DNA of 64,000 bases from Campylobacter sp. 19-13652 (GTDB lineage: Bacteria; Campylobacterota; Campylobacteria; Campylobacterales; Campylobacteraceae): positions 124,001 through 188,000 of the forward strand of contig NZ_AP024713.1 in NCBI RefSeq assembly GCF_019702925.1, in the 5' to 3' direction. Positions 56,161 to 64,000 of this stretch are shown in pieces. Numbering within the stretch: the first letter of the stretch is position 1; the number at the start of each line of letters is the position of its first letter. The translations under genes were made by a program, and so were the position numbers. Below the pieces are notes generated by a model that worked only from the letters and a program-made list of their open reading frames with translations, made no database searches and was not told the DNA's origin.

Positions 56161-56862
56161 CTAGGCTTTTATGTAACTTTCTAGCTCATAAATTTTATCT
56201 AGTGCTTTTAGCGCACTGTTTTTTGCGCTCTCGCTTAGCCCCTCTTTAAAATCAAGCACATTTTCAAGTAGCACTCCGATACCTAAAAACAGCGTCTTTT
56301 CGCAGATTTTGCGCAGGTAGCTTAGTAGTACTGGTACTGGTAGGTTGTGTGTGGAGTAGATGTAGTCTCGCTCATCGCTAAGATCTAAAAACTCTATCCT
56401 TTCTTTAAAGCCACTTACCGCATCGGCTACGACTATTATATCTGGAGCATACTCTCTAATAGCGCTAAATTCATTCTCTGGCACGTCCTGCCCAAAAAAT
56501 ACTCTCCAGCCCACAAGCCCGCCACGCTCGCACTCACGCTCGACTAGCCTTCCTAGCTCGTTTGCCACGTCATCATCGCCGCGCATAGGGTTTCCCACGC
56601 AAAGCAGAGCCTTTTTCGGCTTTGTTTTTGCTTGTTGGGTGTGGTGCGGCTTGGCTTTGGTGGGTGCGTTTTGCTCTTTGTTTGCTTTTATCTCTTGTGT
56701 GCGTTTTGCTTCATCGCCTGTATTTTGTGTGGTGCTTTGGACTTTTACGTTAGCTTTGCTCGTAGCATTTTGTGGGCTTGCCACGCTCCTATCTTGCGAT
56801 ACATTCTTTTCATCGCAGTTTTTTACCCCAGGCTTTGCTTCTTGGCTTTTATGCACGCTCAC
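56161..56862 (-). CDS. hycI: Hydrogenase maturation protease (HycI/HyaD type) with N-terminal extension
   Basis: 233 residues. The protease domain starts at about residue 83 (KKALLCVGNPMRGDDDVANE), with the metal-binding Asp of GDD, VVADAVSG and STHNLPVPVLL as in HycI. It trims the C-terminus of the hydrogenase large subunit after Ni insertion. The first 82 residues are a Lys/Gln/Thr/Asn-rich disordered extension not normal for the family. Start is GTG at 56862 (touching the HycH stop); no internal ATG is available at the domain border. Last gene of the hyf operon. Confidence 0.85.
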   Translation of the reverse strand: MSVHKSQEAKPGVKNCDEKNVSQDRSVASPQNATSKANVKVQSTTQNTGDEAKRTQEIKANKEQNAPTKAKPHHTQQAKTKPKKALLCVGNPMRGDDDVANELGRLVERECERGGLVGWRVFFGQDVPENEFSAIREYAPDIIVVADAVSGFKERIEFLDLSDERDYIYSTHNLPVPVLLSYLRKICEKTLFLGIGVLLENVLDFKEGLSESAKNSALKALDKIYELESYIKA

Positions 56863-57206
56863 TAAAAGTCCTTTTTTATCACCAAATAGCCCTCACTTAG
56901 TGCGCCTATCATATCTTTTAGCGCACACTCTGGCATTTGTGGCAGGAGCTTAAAAGCATGCTCGCTAAAAATTTCCACTTCAAAATAGCGACTTAGATTG
57001 CCCAGTTTAAAGCGTGCGTACTCGCCGCACTTTTCTAGCATACTCTCGTACTCCGCTTCATCAATTTCTAGCACCTTTTGCGAAAAATCAATAGTCCCCA
57101 CGCCATGCCCCACGCAGGTGGAGAAAATTTTCACCTGCTTTAGCTGTGTGGGCATATTTTCATTCTCATCGACGTGGCGTCGCTTTAGCGCATAGACTTT
57201 TATCAT
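56862..57206 (-). CDS. HycH-like formate hydrogenlyase maturation protein
   Basis: 114 residues. The sequence (VYALKRRHVDENENMP, FSTCVGHGVGTIDFSQKVLE, FEVEIFSEHAFKLLP) and position between the NuoB-like subunit and the HycI-type protease fit the HycH family needed for maturation of the FHL hydrogenase. Overlaps the upstream gene by 4 nt. Confidence 0.75.
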   Translation of the reverse strand: MIKVYALKRRHVDENENMPTQLKQVKIFSTCVGHGVGTIDFSQKVLEIDEAEYESMLEKCGEYARFKLGNLSRYFEVEIFSEHAFKLLPQMPECALKDMIGALSEGYLVIKKDF

Positions 57207-58036
57207 CGCCTATCCCAGACTAGCTTTTGCGCGTCTAAATGCAGGCTTTTATCGCCCTTTTTATGGGTGTATTTTAAATACACGTCGTTAAAAAGCGTCG
57301 CCATGCACTCAGCATATCTAGGATCAGACTCAGCCTTAATGGCCTCTATCATCACAGGAGCTGAAATTTCAGCATTTTTAGGGTCTTCGCTCCTAGCTAG
57401 AGCCGAGCTAAATTTATCCACCAGTTTTCGCCCAAATATATAGCTCATCAGCCTTTTAGACTCGGCATAAAGATCACGCTCAAAAAGGATATTTCCCACA
57501 AGAGACTTTGCCACTTCTGGCGGTGTGCCGCTATCGTTTTTAAAGTCCGCTTTTTCTAGCTTTTGCTCGATTATACCAAGTGCCATACCAAGCCCATAAA
57601 TAATGCTAGCTGGATGTGGCGGACAGCCTGGTATGAAAACATCAACTGGCACCACTTTCTCCACTCCGCCCCAGACTGAGTACGCATCGTAAAATATCCC
57701 ACCAGTGCCCCCACAAGCCCCAAGTGCGACGACTATCTTTGGATCTGGGGCTGCTTCGTAGGCTCTTAAAAGCGGATAGTACATCTGCCTTGTAACTGGC
57801 CCAGTGCAGAGCAGTATATCGGCGTGGCGAGGGTTTGCCACTAGCTTAAAGCCAAAGCGCTCAGGGTCCCACATAGGCGTAATAGCGGCAAAAATTTCAA
57901 TCTCACAGCCATTGCAGCTACCGCAGTCTATGCGATACACGCTAAAGCTACGTTTTATGTTTTTTAAATGCTCTAGCTTTGCTTCAAGATTGTTTGCGTG
58001 CCTTATATCGTGTGGCACTTCGTATAAATTTGTCAT
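57203..58036 (-). CDS. hyfI: Hydrogenase small subunit (HyfI/HycG, NuoB-like)
   Basis: 277 residues. The single proximal [4Fe-4S] cluster ligands are seen in RIDCGSCNGCEIE, ALGACGGTGG and FIPGCPPHPAS. It passes electrons between the [NiFe] large subunit and the ferredoxin subunit at the cytoplasmic face of the membrane. The C-terminal 110 residues after the NuoB fold are longer than in complex I, as in HycG. Overlaps its neighbours by 4 nt on both sides. Confidence 0.93.
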   Translation of the reverse strand: MTNLYEVPHDIRHANNLEAKLEHLKNIKRSFSVYRIDCGSCNGCEIEIFAAITPMWDPERFGFKLVANPRHADILLCTGPVTRQMYYPLLRAYEAAPDPKIVVALGACGGTGGIFYDAYSVWGGVEKVVPVDVFIPGCPPHPASIIYGLGMALGIIEQKLEKADFKNDSGTPPEVAKSLVGNILFERDLYAESKRLMSYIFGRKLVDKFSSALARSEDPKNAEISAPVMIEAIKAESDPRYAECMATLFNDVYLKYTHKKGDKSLHLDAQKLVWDRR

Positions 58037-58578
58037 CTTATCTTGCCCTCCTCGCCTTTTGTCATACTCTCTACCGCCTCATTTTGCTTGCAGCTAGGGC
58101 AGATGTGTAAATACCGCTTCGCTTCATCTAGCCTGCCTGGGAGTAAATTTGATACTTGCAGTTTTTCTAGTGCGTAGGCTATTAGACGCTTTGGAGTGAA
58201 GGTTTTGCCGCAGCACGCACAGCGTTCTACCTCAAGCTCGCCACGCTGGATAAGCGCTCCTTTGTCAAATTTTACCGCCAGCTCAAAGCTATCGCTAAGC
58301 GCAACAGCCCCAGTCGGACAGACTTCATCACAGCGTCCGCAAAATATGCAACGCCCGCAGTCAAACTCCCACACCAGTCGCTCCTCATCCGCACTTTTGC
58401 CGTTTAGCTTTACTTCGATAGCATTTGGCGGGCAGGCGATAGCGCAGGCCGCGCAGCCTATGCAAAGATCATAGGTGTAGTGCGGCTGGCCACGGAAGTT
58501 TTCAGGCACTATGTAGGGCTCAAAAGGATAGGCGTAGGTGGCTTTGCCGTACTTTTCTGTTATGTCAAATAGCTTCAT
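58033..58578 (-). CDS. hyfH: Hydrogenase ferredoxin subunit (HyfH/HycF, NuoI-like)
   Basis: About 181 residues. Two 4Fe-4S motifs (CIGCAACAIACPPNAIE and CGRCIFCGRCDEVCPTGAVAL) are followed by a zinc-ribbon-like tail with CACCGKTF and CPSCKQ. It connects the small subunit with the formate dehydrogenase side. ATGATG start; the second ATG (58578) overlaps the large-subunit gene by 4 nt and is as likely as the first (58581). Confidence 0.92.
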   Translation of the reverse strand: MKLFDITEKYGKATYAYPFEPYIVPENFRGQPHYTYDLCIGCAACAIACPPNAIEVKLNGKSADEERLVWEFDCGRCIFCGRCDEVCPTGAVALSDSFELAVKFDKGALIQRGELEVERCACCGKTFTPKRLIAYALEKLQVSNLLPGRLDEAKRYLHICPSCKQNEAVESMTKGEEGKIR

Positions 58579-60317
58579 CATCTTAGATCCTTTAACGGAC
58601 TATCTTTTAGCGTCCTTGCGTAGCGTTTTAGATCCTTTTCGGTTAGGATTTTGCTCTTTTTGCTCTTTACATCTACGATGGTTACCCTATCGGTGCAGGA
58701 GTAGCACGGATCGAGCGAGCAGACTATAAGTGCAGCGTCTGCTATGGTGTTGCCACGGAACTGATAACGCAAGCTAGGCCAGTTGTTGTATGTGGCTGCA
58801 CGTGCTCTCCAGCGATAGACTTTTTGTGCGCTACCTTGCATGATCCAGTGGACGTTTTCTCCACGTGGGGCTTCGACGTAGCCAAGCGCAAAATGCTCAG
58901 GCTTTATCATAGTCTTTGGATCTATGGCAATAGGCGTTTGCGGCATAAGCTCAAAGCACTGGCGTATGATATTTATGCTCTCTTTTAGCTCATAATATCG
59001 CACCGTCTCACGAGCTAGCACGTCGCCGTCTTGCTCTGTATGCACCTTAAACTCGAGCTTGTTGAAAAAGTCATATGGGTGGTCGTAACGGCTATCACGC
59101 TTAAAGCCGCTTGCACGCATATTTGGCCCTACTGGACTAAAATCACGAGCGACTTGCTTTTCTAGCACGCCCACGCCACGCCAGCGTGAAATTTGACGCT
59201 TATCGTCTATTACTGCGTCCCAGACTTCGCTTATTTGCACGTCTAAGTCATTTACGATTTTTAGCGCTCTTTTTATCTCGTGATCGGTCATATCACGGCG
59301 TAGTCCGCCCATTATGACGTTGCCATATGTCTTGCGTCCGCCAGTAACGAGCTGAGCTAGCTCCATAGAGTACTCACGCACCCTAAAAATATGCATAAAG
59401 GCGGAGTAGTTGCCCGTTACTTCGCAAGCTAGTCCGATGTTTAAAAGATGAGAGTGCAGGCGTTCTATCTCAAGACATATCACTCGTATGGCTTGTGCCC
59501 GCTCTGGAATTTCAAGCCGTATCGCCTTTTCGGCCGCTTCTATACAGGCTATGGCGTGAGCGTAGCCACAAATTCCACAAATCCGCTCTGCCAAATAGCC
59601 CATCTGATCGTAGTTCATTCTATTTTCAGCTAGCTTCTCCATGCCCCTGTGCTGATAAAATAGGCGGTAATCAGCGTCTATTATCTCATCGCCATCGCAA
59701 AACAGCCTAAAATGCCCTGGCTCATCGCTAGTTACGTGCAGTGGCCCAAGGGGAATATCCACTACTGCGTCGCCTTGCGGATAGATAAACGGCGCCTCAG
59801 GCTCGTCGCGATGATCGACTGGGGCTGGGCGGTAGCGGTAGTCCATAGCGTCTTTGCGTAGCGGATAAAGTCCGTCAGGCCAGTCATCGCTTAGCACCAG
59901 TCGGCGCTTATCAGGTAGGCCTTCAGCCACAAGTCCAAACATATCATAAGCTTCACGCTCATACCACACGCAAGCCGGTACTGCTAGTGTAACTGATGGG
60001 TAGCTCATATCGCTTGGCGGCACTAGGGTTTTAACTGTAATAAAGCACTTTTCATCAGCTGCAAATTCATCCTGTTCGCTCATTTTAGCCCCTTCCATTG
60101 AAAGGACGTAATAAAGCGCATAGTTACCATTTATCGCACGCTCATCATTTGCTATCATAGTGCTCATAAAGCCGCCTATATCATAATAAAGCGTAGCTAC
60201 AGCGCGCACTAAGTCGTTCCTATCTACTAGCACAGTAAGCTGATCATCGGCTTGATAGGTAGTCTCTAAAACGTTTACCTTTGTTTTTAAAATTTTAACA
60301 AAATTTTCACCACGCAT
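58578..60317 (-). CDS. hyfG: Group 4 [NiFe] hydrogenase large subunit (HyfG/HycE)
   Basis: 579 residues. The N-terminal NuoC-like domain (about 20-165, YEREAYDMFGLVAEGLPDKR) is fused to a NuoD-like catalytic domain. Nickel ligands are RICGICGYAH (Cys247, Cys250) and DPCYSC (Cys538, Cys541). The C-terminal extension after TDR (about 35 residues, ending KDLR) is the part removed by the HycI-type protease downstream in the operon. Evolves H2 from formate-derived electrons in FHL complexes, or oxidises H2. Confidence 0.95.
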   Translation of the reverse strand: MRGENFVKILKTKVNVLETTYQADDQLTVLVDRNDLVRAVATLYYDIGGFMSTMIANDERAINGNYALYYVLSMEGAKMSEQDEFAADEKCFITVKTLVPPSDMSYPSVTLAVPACVWYEREAYDMFGLVAEGLPDKRRLVLSDDWPDGLYPLRKDAMDYRYRPAPVDHRDEPEAPFIYPQGDAVVDIPLGPLHVTSDEPGHFRLFCDGDEIIDADYRLFYQHRGMEKLAENRMNYDQMGYLAERICGICGYAHAIACIEAAEKAIRLEIPERAQAIRVICLEIERLHSHLLNIGLACEVTGNYSAFMHIFRVREYSMELAQLVTGGRKTYGNVIMGGLRRDMTDHEIKRALKIVNDLDVQISEVWDAVIDDKRQISRWRGVGVLEKQVARDFSPVGPNMRASGFKRDSRYDHPYDFFNKLEFKVHTEQDGDVLARETVRYYELKESINIIRQCFELMPQTPIAIDPKTMIKPEHFALGYVEAPRGENVHWIMQGSAQKVYRWRARAATYNNWPSLRYQFRGNTIADAALIVCSLDPCYSCTDRVTIVDVKSKKSKILTEKDLKRYARTLKDSPLKDLR

Positions 60318-60319
60318 AT

Positions 60320-61795
60320 TTAACCTTTAAGTAATATTTTTGCGCCATTTTCGACAAGCGTCCAAAAGCTATCCACGTGCCATAATCCAAAAACAAGCAG
60401 CAGCACACAAAGTGCGATAAGTGGAGCATTTTGGCGCAGGCTCATTTCGCCATTATATACTATCTCGCCTTTTGGTGCGCCAAAGCTAGCCATAAAAAAG
60501 TGGCTAAAATCGGCTATAAAAATAATAGTAAGCGAAATGGCAAAAAGCACCACAGCTACCCACTGTCCGCTTAAAATAGCTTGTTTAAACACCATAAACT
60601 CACTCACAAAAATAGCAAATGCAGGTACACCTACAAGCGAACATACGGCTGCACCAAAAAGCACAGTTGTAACAGGGGCTATTTTTATCATGCCGCCCAT
60701 TTTACTCATATCCCTGTGGCCGTAAATTCTAGCTATGTTGCCTGTGGTTAAAAAGGCAAGAGCTTTTGTAAAGCTATGCGCTAGGCAGTGAAAAATAGCT
60801 GCCATTAGCCCCCATTTGCCCCCTACGCCAAGTGCAAAAGCGATAACGCCCATGTGGGCTATGGAGTGGTAGGCAAACATACGCTTGACATCGTGCTGAC
60901 GCATAAGAAAATATGCCGAGATAAAAAGCGTAAGCGTACCAGAGACTATCATCACGCCTTGAGTAAAGCTAGCCCCCACAGCACCAGCTGCAACAGCGTA
61001 GTAGCGAAAAAGAGCTAGCATAGCGCACTTTAGCAGTACGCCTGAAAGTAGAGCCGAAATAGGCGCTGGGCCTTGCGCATGCACGTCAGGCAGCCAGGTG
61101 TGAGTAGGCGCAAGACCCGCTTTTGTGCCAAAGCCAATGAGCGCAAAGATAAAAATAAGCTTTGCGGCGTCTGGGTTTAGTAAATTTGCGTGGGCTAGGA
61201 TATTTGTAAATAGCATAGCCTCATCTCCGCTTTTTATATGTGCATAAGTGGCTGAATAAAGCAGTATCGTCGCATAAAGCGCAAATGCTAGTCCGATTGA
61301 GCAAAGTACGATGTATTTATAGCCGCTTTCGGTTGATTTTTTATCCCTTGTAATGGCGACTAAAAACACAGACGCAAGCGTAGTGGCTTCAATAGCTGCC
61401 CACATAAAGGCGATGTTGTTACAAATGACGCTTAAAATCATCGTAAATATAAAAATATGGCTAAGCACGTAATAGCGCTTTAGCTCAGTCTCATTTACAT
61501 GTCCACTCTCAAGCTCCCAGCCCATATAAGTGGGTGAGTAGGCATTGACCAAAAAGCCAGTTACTGCGATTAATAGCAAAAACACAGCTCCAAGCGGATC
61601 TAGGAAAAAGAATTTATCATAAGCAAAAAACTCGCCACGAAAGATTACTTTTAAAACAGCATAGAGCATAAAAATAGAGCTTATAGCGCTTAGTATGATA
61701 TGTGCTTTTTTGAGTAAACAGGGCTTTTTAGGCATCGCGGCTAGCAAAGCAGCGCTTAGCAAAGGAAGCGCTAGGATTATCACTAAAATACTCAT
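60320..61795 (-). CDS. hyfF: Hydrogenase antiporter-like membrane subunit HyfF
   Basis: 491 residues with about 14 membrane helices and the proton-antiporter (NuoL/M/N) core: LIFIFALIGFGTKAGLAPTHTWLPDVHAQGPAP with the key Lys, and a later FHCLAHSFTKALAFLTTGN with the Lys-His pair. Putative ion-pumping subunit of the membrane arm. Separated from hyfG by 2 bp and from hyfE by 2 bp. Confidence 0.93.
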   Translation of the reverse strand: MSILVIILALPLLSAALLAAMPKKPCLLKKAHIILSAISSIFMLYAVLKVIFRGEFFAYDKFFFLDPLGAVFLLLIAVTGFLVNAYSPTYMGWELESGHVNETELKRYYVLSHIFIFTMILSVICNNIAFMWAAIEATTLASVFLVAITRDKKSTESGYKYIVLCSIGLAFALYATILLYSATYAHIKSGDEAMLFTNILAHANLLNPDAAKLIFIFALIGFGTKAGLAPTHTWLPDVHAQGPAPISALLSGVLLKCAMLALFRYYAVAAGAVGASFTQGVMIVSGTLTLFISAYFLMRQHDVKRMFAYHSIAHMGVIAFALGVGGKWGLMAAIFHCLAHSFTKALAFLTTGNIARIYGHRDMSKMGGMIKIAPVTTVLFGAAVCSLVGVPAFAIFVSEFMVFKQAILSGQWVAVVLFAISLTIIFIADFSHFFMASFGAPKGEIVYNGEMSLRQNAPLIALCVLLLVFGLWHVDSFWTLVENGAKILLKG

Positions 61796-61797
61796 TT

Positions 61798-62442
61798 TTA
61801 ACCCCTTAAATTTGTAGCTTTTGAGGTGTCAAGGCTATCAAAAGCTTTATAAAATCTCATAGCAAGCACTGCCATAATAATCACCGCAAATATCGCATCT
61901 GTTAAAATTCCGACCTCGACTAGCTCGTGAGAATTATACGCCATAAGCGCAAGGCTTAGGTGTATGCCATTTTCAAACAAGCAGTAAGATAGAATTTGTT
62001 TTAAAAAGGAGTTTCTAAGCATAAAGCCAAATATCCCCATCATAAAAACGCAAACCGCGCTAAGGAGTGGAATTTTAGCTGGAATTAGTGAAAACTCAAG
62101 GAAAATAGGCGCTATGCTTGAAGCAATAGCTAGGCTAAAGCCCATGGCGATTACTGGGCTTACAAAAAAGCCTCCCACAGGCTCGTCCTCATAGCGTACT
62201 TTAAGTTTTAATATAAGATAAAGCATAACGCACGGTACAAAGATTACTTTGGTAAAAATCGCTATAACACCCCAGCTATAAAGTGTGGGTGCGCTAAATT
62301 CATTTGCGAGATTGAAAAATATAAGTACCAAAAGTATAGTCTGTATGGCATAAGCTAGCACGCTAAGGCGCAGACTCCTGAGTCCAAAAACTGCAAGAGA
62401 AGTAACTATCATCGCTACTGCGTAAGTATCAATCGTATTCAT
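61798..62442 (-). CDS. hyfE: Hydrogenase membrane subunit HyfE
   Basis: 214 residues, about six membrane helices. The NuoK-like part includes SYCLFENGIHLSLALMAYNSHELVEVGILTD with the membrane-embedded Glu. HyfE is found in the larger Hyf-type membrane arm and not in the small Hyc arm, which helps classify the complex. Confidence 0.9.
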   Translation of the reverse strand: MNTIDTYAVAMIVTSLAVFGLRSLRLSVLAYAIQTILLVLIFFNLANEFSAPTLYSWGVIAIFTKVIFVPCVMLYLILKLKVRYEDEPVGGFFVSPVIAMGFSLAIASSIAPIFLEFSLIPAKIPLLSAVCVFMMGIFGFMLRNSFLKQILSYCLFENGIHLSLALMAYNSHELVEVGILTDAIFAVIIMAVLAMRFYKAFDSLDTSKATNLRG

Positions 62443-62444
62443 CT

Positions 62445-63362
62445 TTAAGCTCCTAGTGCGTATAGGCTAAGTGCGACAAAGGCTATCGCAAGTGCATATG
62501 TTGCGTTTTTGCGCATGCTGCTTGTTACTTTAAATCTAGGGCCAAAGTTATCAATTAACACCGCAGCTACGTAAAATACGCCTGTTTTTAGTAAAAACAC
62601 AATCATGCTTAGCAGTGGGTTTTCAAAATTCCACGGCTCAAAAATAGCCAAAAACAGCCCTATCATCGCAAATTGCTTAAGTATCAAAGACGCCTGAGTT
62701 AGGGCTAAGTCAGAGCCGCTATACTCGCCTAGTACGCCCTCTTGTAGTTCTTGTTCTGCTTCGGCTAAGTCAAATGGCTTACGCCCAGTCTCAGCATAAG
62801 CACACCACAAAAACGCTATGCTAGCCACGGCAAATGCAGGCATATGATAGCCTATCTCTCCACTTTTTACAAGCCCTGAGATTTCGACTAAATTTGAAGT
62901 ACCAGCTAGCATCATAACTACAGCTAGGCACATCATCATAACAGGCTCCACGTAAATAGCCAGCATCTGCTCGCGCCCACCGCCAGTAGCCGCAAATGGA
63001 TTGCCGCTATCTAAGCTAGAAGCACCAAAGACAAATCTCATCATAGCAGCTAGATAAAGTACTACAAATAAATCTGAATACGCCCCAAAATCTGCCCGTC
63101 CACTATATGTAATAGGAATGGCAGCTAGCAAAGCAGCCGAGCTAGCAAAGAGCATGACTGGACCAGCTCTAAAGACCCAGTGTCCGCACTTTGGTACGGT
63201 GCGACCCCTTCTAAAAAGCTTTGCTATATCGCGGTAAGTCTGAAAAAAGTCACTGCCTTGTTTTGATTGCAGCTTTGCTCTAAGCTTTCTAGCCATACCA
63301 TCAAATAGCGGAGCAACAAGCATGATAACAACCACTTGAAATATCATAAGTATAAGTGTCAT
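62445..63362 (-). CDS. hyfC: Hydrogenase membrane anchor subunit HyfC/HycD (NuoH-like)
   Basis: 305 residues from ATG 63362, preceded by AAGGAGGGGGAG; the longer frame starts inside hyfB without a ribosome site. About eight membrane helices with the NuoH-type cytoplasmic loops KQGSDFFQTYRDIAKLFRRG and TGRKPFDLAEAEQELQEGVLGEYSG (acidic quinone-site-like loop). Links the peripheral arm to the antiporter subunits. No HyfD gene lies between this and hyfE. Confidence 0.92.
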   Translation of the reverse strand: MTLILMIFQVVVIMLVAPLFDGMARKLRAKLQSKQGSDFFQTYRDIAKLFRRGRTVPKCGHWVFRAGPVMLFASSAALLAAIPITYSGRADFGAYSDLFVVLYLAAMMRFVFGASSLDSGNPFAATGGGREQMLAIYVEPVMMMCLAVVMMLAGTSNLVEISGLVKSGEIGYHMPAFAVASIAFLWCAYAETGRKPFDLAEAEQELQEGVLGEYSGSDLALTQASLILKQFAMIGLFLAIFEPWNFENPLLSMIVFLLKTGVFYVAAVLIDNFGPRFKVTSSMRKNATYALAIAFVALSLYALGA

Positions 63363-63372
63363 CTCCCCCTCC

Positions 63373-64000
63373 TTAAAGCATATAATGCCCAATGGCTAGT
63401 ATCGCACAAAGATAAAGCAGCACGTAAAGCGCATATAAATTTGTCTTGCCATTTTGCATAATGCCTATTTTATCTGCTATGAGTTTGTTAAATTTAATAC
63501 TAGGCTCATATACCCACGCCCACCATATATCTTTGGTGTGGTTTTTATATCTAACAGGTTCAAAGTAGCCGTTTGTTTCTATTTTTTTATCAGCTCTTAG
63601 TATCCAGTTTGTTATCTTTCTTAAATCCCCAGTAAATGGTGCAGCAGTCATTTGCATGCGAGTGGAGTATTTAAACCCACACGCCCAAGGATCGCCCTCT
63701 CTAGGCTTTTTCCTGTTTGCCTTTACAACTCTTAAGATGACAAATGGCATCAAAAGAGTGGAGAGTAAGACTATGGCTATTAGCGGAGTGGATATGGCTT
63801 GTATGTTTTGGGTGCTTCCGTATAAATTTGAAACTGGTGTAAGTATGCTAGCTACTACGCTTTTTGCCCCTAGGCCAAAGCCCACACAGCCCAGAGCCAG
63901 TAGAGCCATACCAGCTAGCATGCTCTTTGGTGCTTCTTTTGCATTTTGATTTATGCGCTCATCTCTAGGCATACCGCCAAATATCACGCCATAAACCTTA
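63373..64000 (-). CDS. hyfB: Hydrogenase antiporter-like subunit HyfB, C-terminal part (runs off window)
   Basis: The frame is open to the right edge (KVYGVIFGGMPRDE at the boundary), so this is the last 208 or so residues of a protein that should have about 670. It has membrane helices around SMLAGMALLALGCVGFGLG, LIAIVLLSTLLMPFVILRV, and a terminal LYALYVLLYLCAILAIGHYM, with the CGFKYSTRMQMTAAPFTGDLR loop typical of HyfB/HycC C-termini. The stop overlaps the hyfC start region. Confidence 0.9.
   Translation of the reverse strand, partial: KVYGVIFGGMPRDERINQNAKEAPKSMLAGMALLALGCVGFGLGAKSVVASILTPVSNLYGSTQNIQAISTPLIAIVLLSTLLMPFVILRVVKANRKKPREGDPWACGFKYSTRMQMTAAPFTGDLRKITNWILRADKKIETNGYFEPVRYKNHTKDIWWAWVYEPSIKFNKLIADKIGIMQNGKTNLYALYVLLYLCAILAIGHYML

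Overview
The window is a chromosomal segment of a Campylobacterota bacterium, most likely a Campylobacter of the moderate-G+C group (concisus/curvus/showae/rectus type). The evidence is gene order as I recall it from C. jejuni (comM-nnr-purN near a terC gene; trpGD-F-B-A followed by a CheX-like gene, fliN and a FliO-like gene; cmeABC-cmeR-ccoG next to rpsU, a UPF0323 lipoprotein gene, a glutathionylspermidine-synthase-like gene, a 2-hydroxyacid dehydrogenase and yajQ; fabZ-lpxA-clpX-mreB-mreC-carB), AT-rich intergenic DNA full of AAATTTAAA-like words, T-rich/TATAAT promoters and short poly-G/C tracts. No rRNA, tRNA, CRISPR array or intact insertion sequence was seen.

Layout. 0-5.5 kb: 3' end of def, comM, bifunctional nnr, purN, then about 1 kb of decayed DNA and a TerC-family membrane protein gene. 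5.5-9.7 kb: tryptophan genes trpGD, trpF, trpB, trpA (no trpE or trpC adjacent). 9.75-11.4 kb: flagellar export/switch genes (CheX-like, FliN, FliO-like). 12.3-19.5 kb: CmeABC-type RND multidrug pump on the minus strand, with a frameshifted CmeR-type TetR regulator behind ccoG. 20.9-25.1 kb: rpsU and a plus-strand run ending in yajQ. 26.1-31.4 kb: a 1461-residue adhesin-like protein with N-terminal retention module and C-terminal RTX-like repeats, followed by a short YrdC-like protein and a small membrane protein. 31.7-34.7 kb: CstA-type transporter, Cory-CC-star protein and an ArsA/Get3-type ATPase. 35.3-38.5 kb: nifS and nifU with a dehydrogenase gene between them. 38.8-43.9 kb: a Tat-signal HisC-like aminotransferase, a DJ-1/PfpI protein, a Sel1 protein with a G10 tract at its promoter, and a HemN-like radical-SAM protein. 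44.0-51.7 kb: envelope and housekeeping run fabZ-lpxA-clpX-mreBC-carB. 52.5-53.4 kb: hchA-like gene. 54.1-56.1 kb: a large unknown protein with an EF-hand-like loop behind a near-consensus sigma-28 promoter. 56.2-64 kb: a formate-hydrogenlyase/Hyf-type group 4 [NiFe] hydrogenase operon with its maturation genes, running off the right edge.

Several intergenic regions (about 25.3-25.9, 40.1-40.7, 51.75-52.26 and 53.6-53.9 kb) are not empty. They carry dispersed, partly palindromic repeat elements shared between distant sites; these are the least explained signals here. Other items of interest are the broken cmeR with a recognisable operator left in front of cmeA, poly-G tracts at two promoters, a three-way-junction-like palindrome cluster at 18.55-18.61 kb, and the sigma-28 promoter at 56.1 kb.
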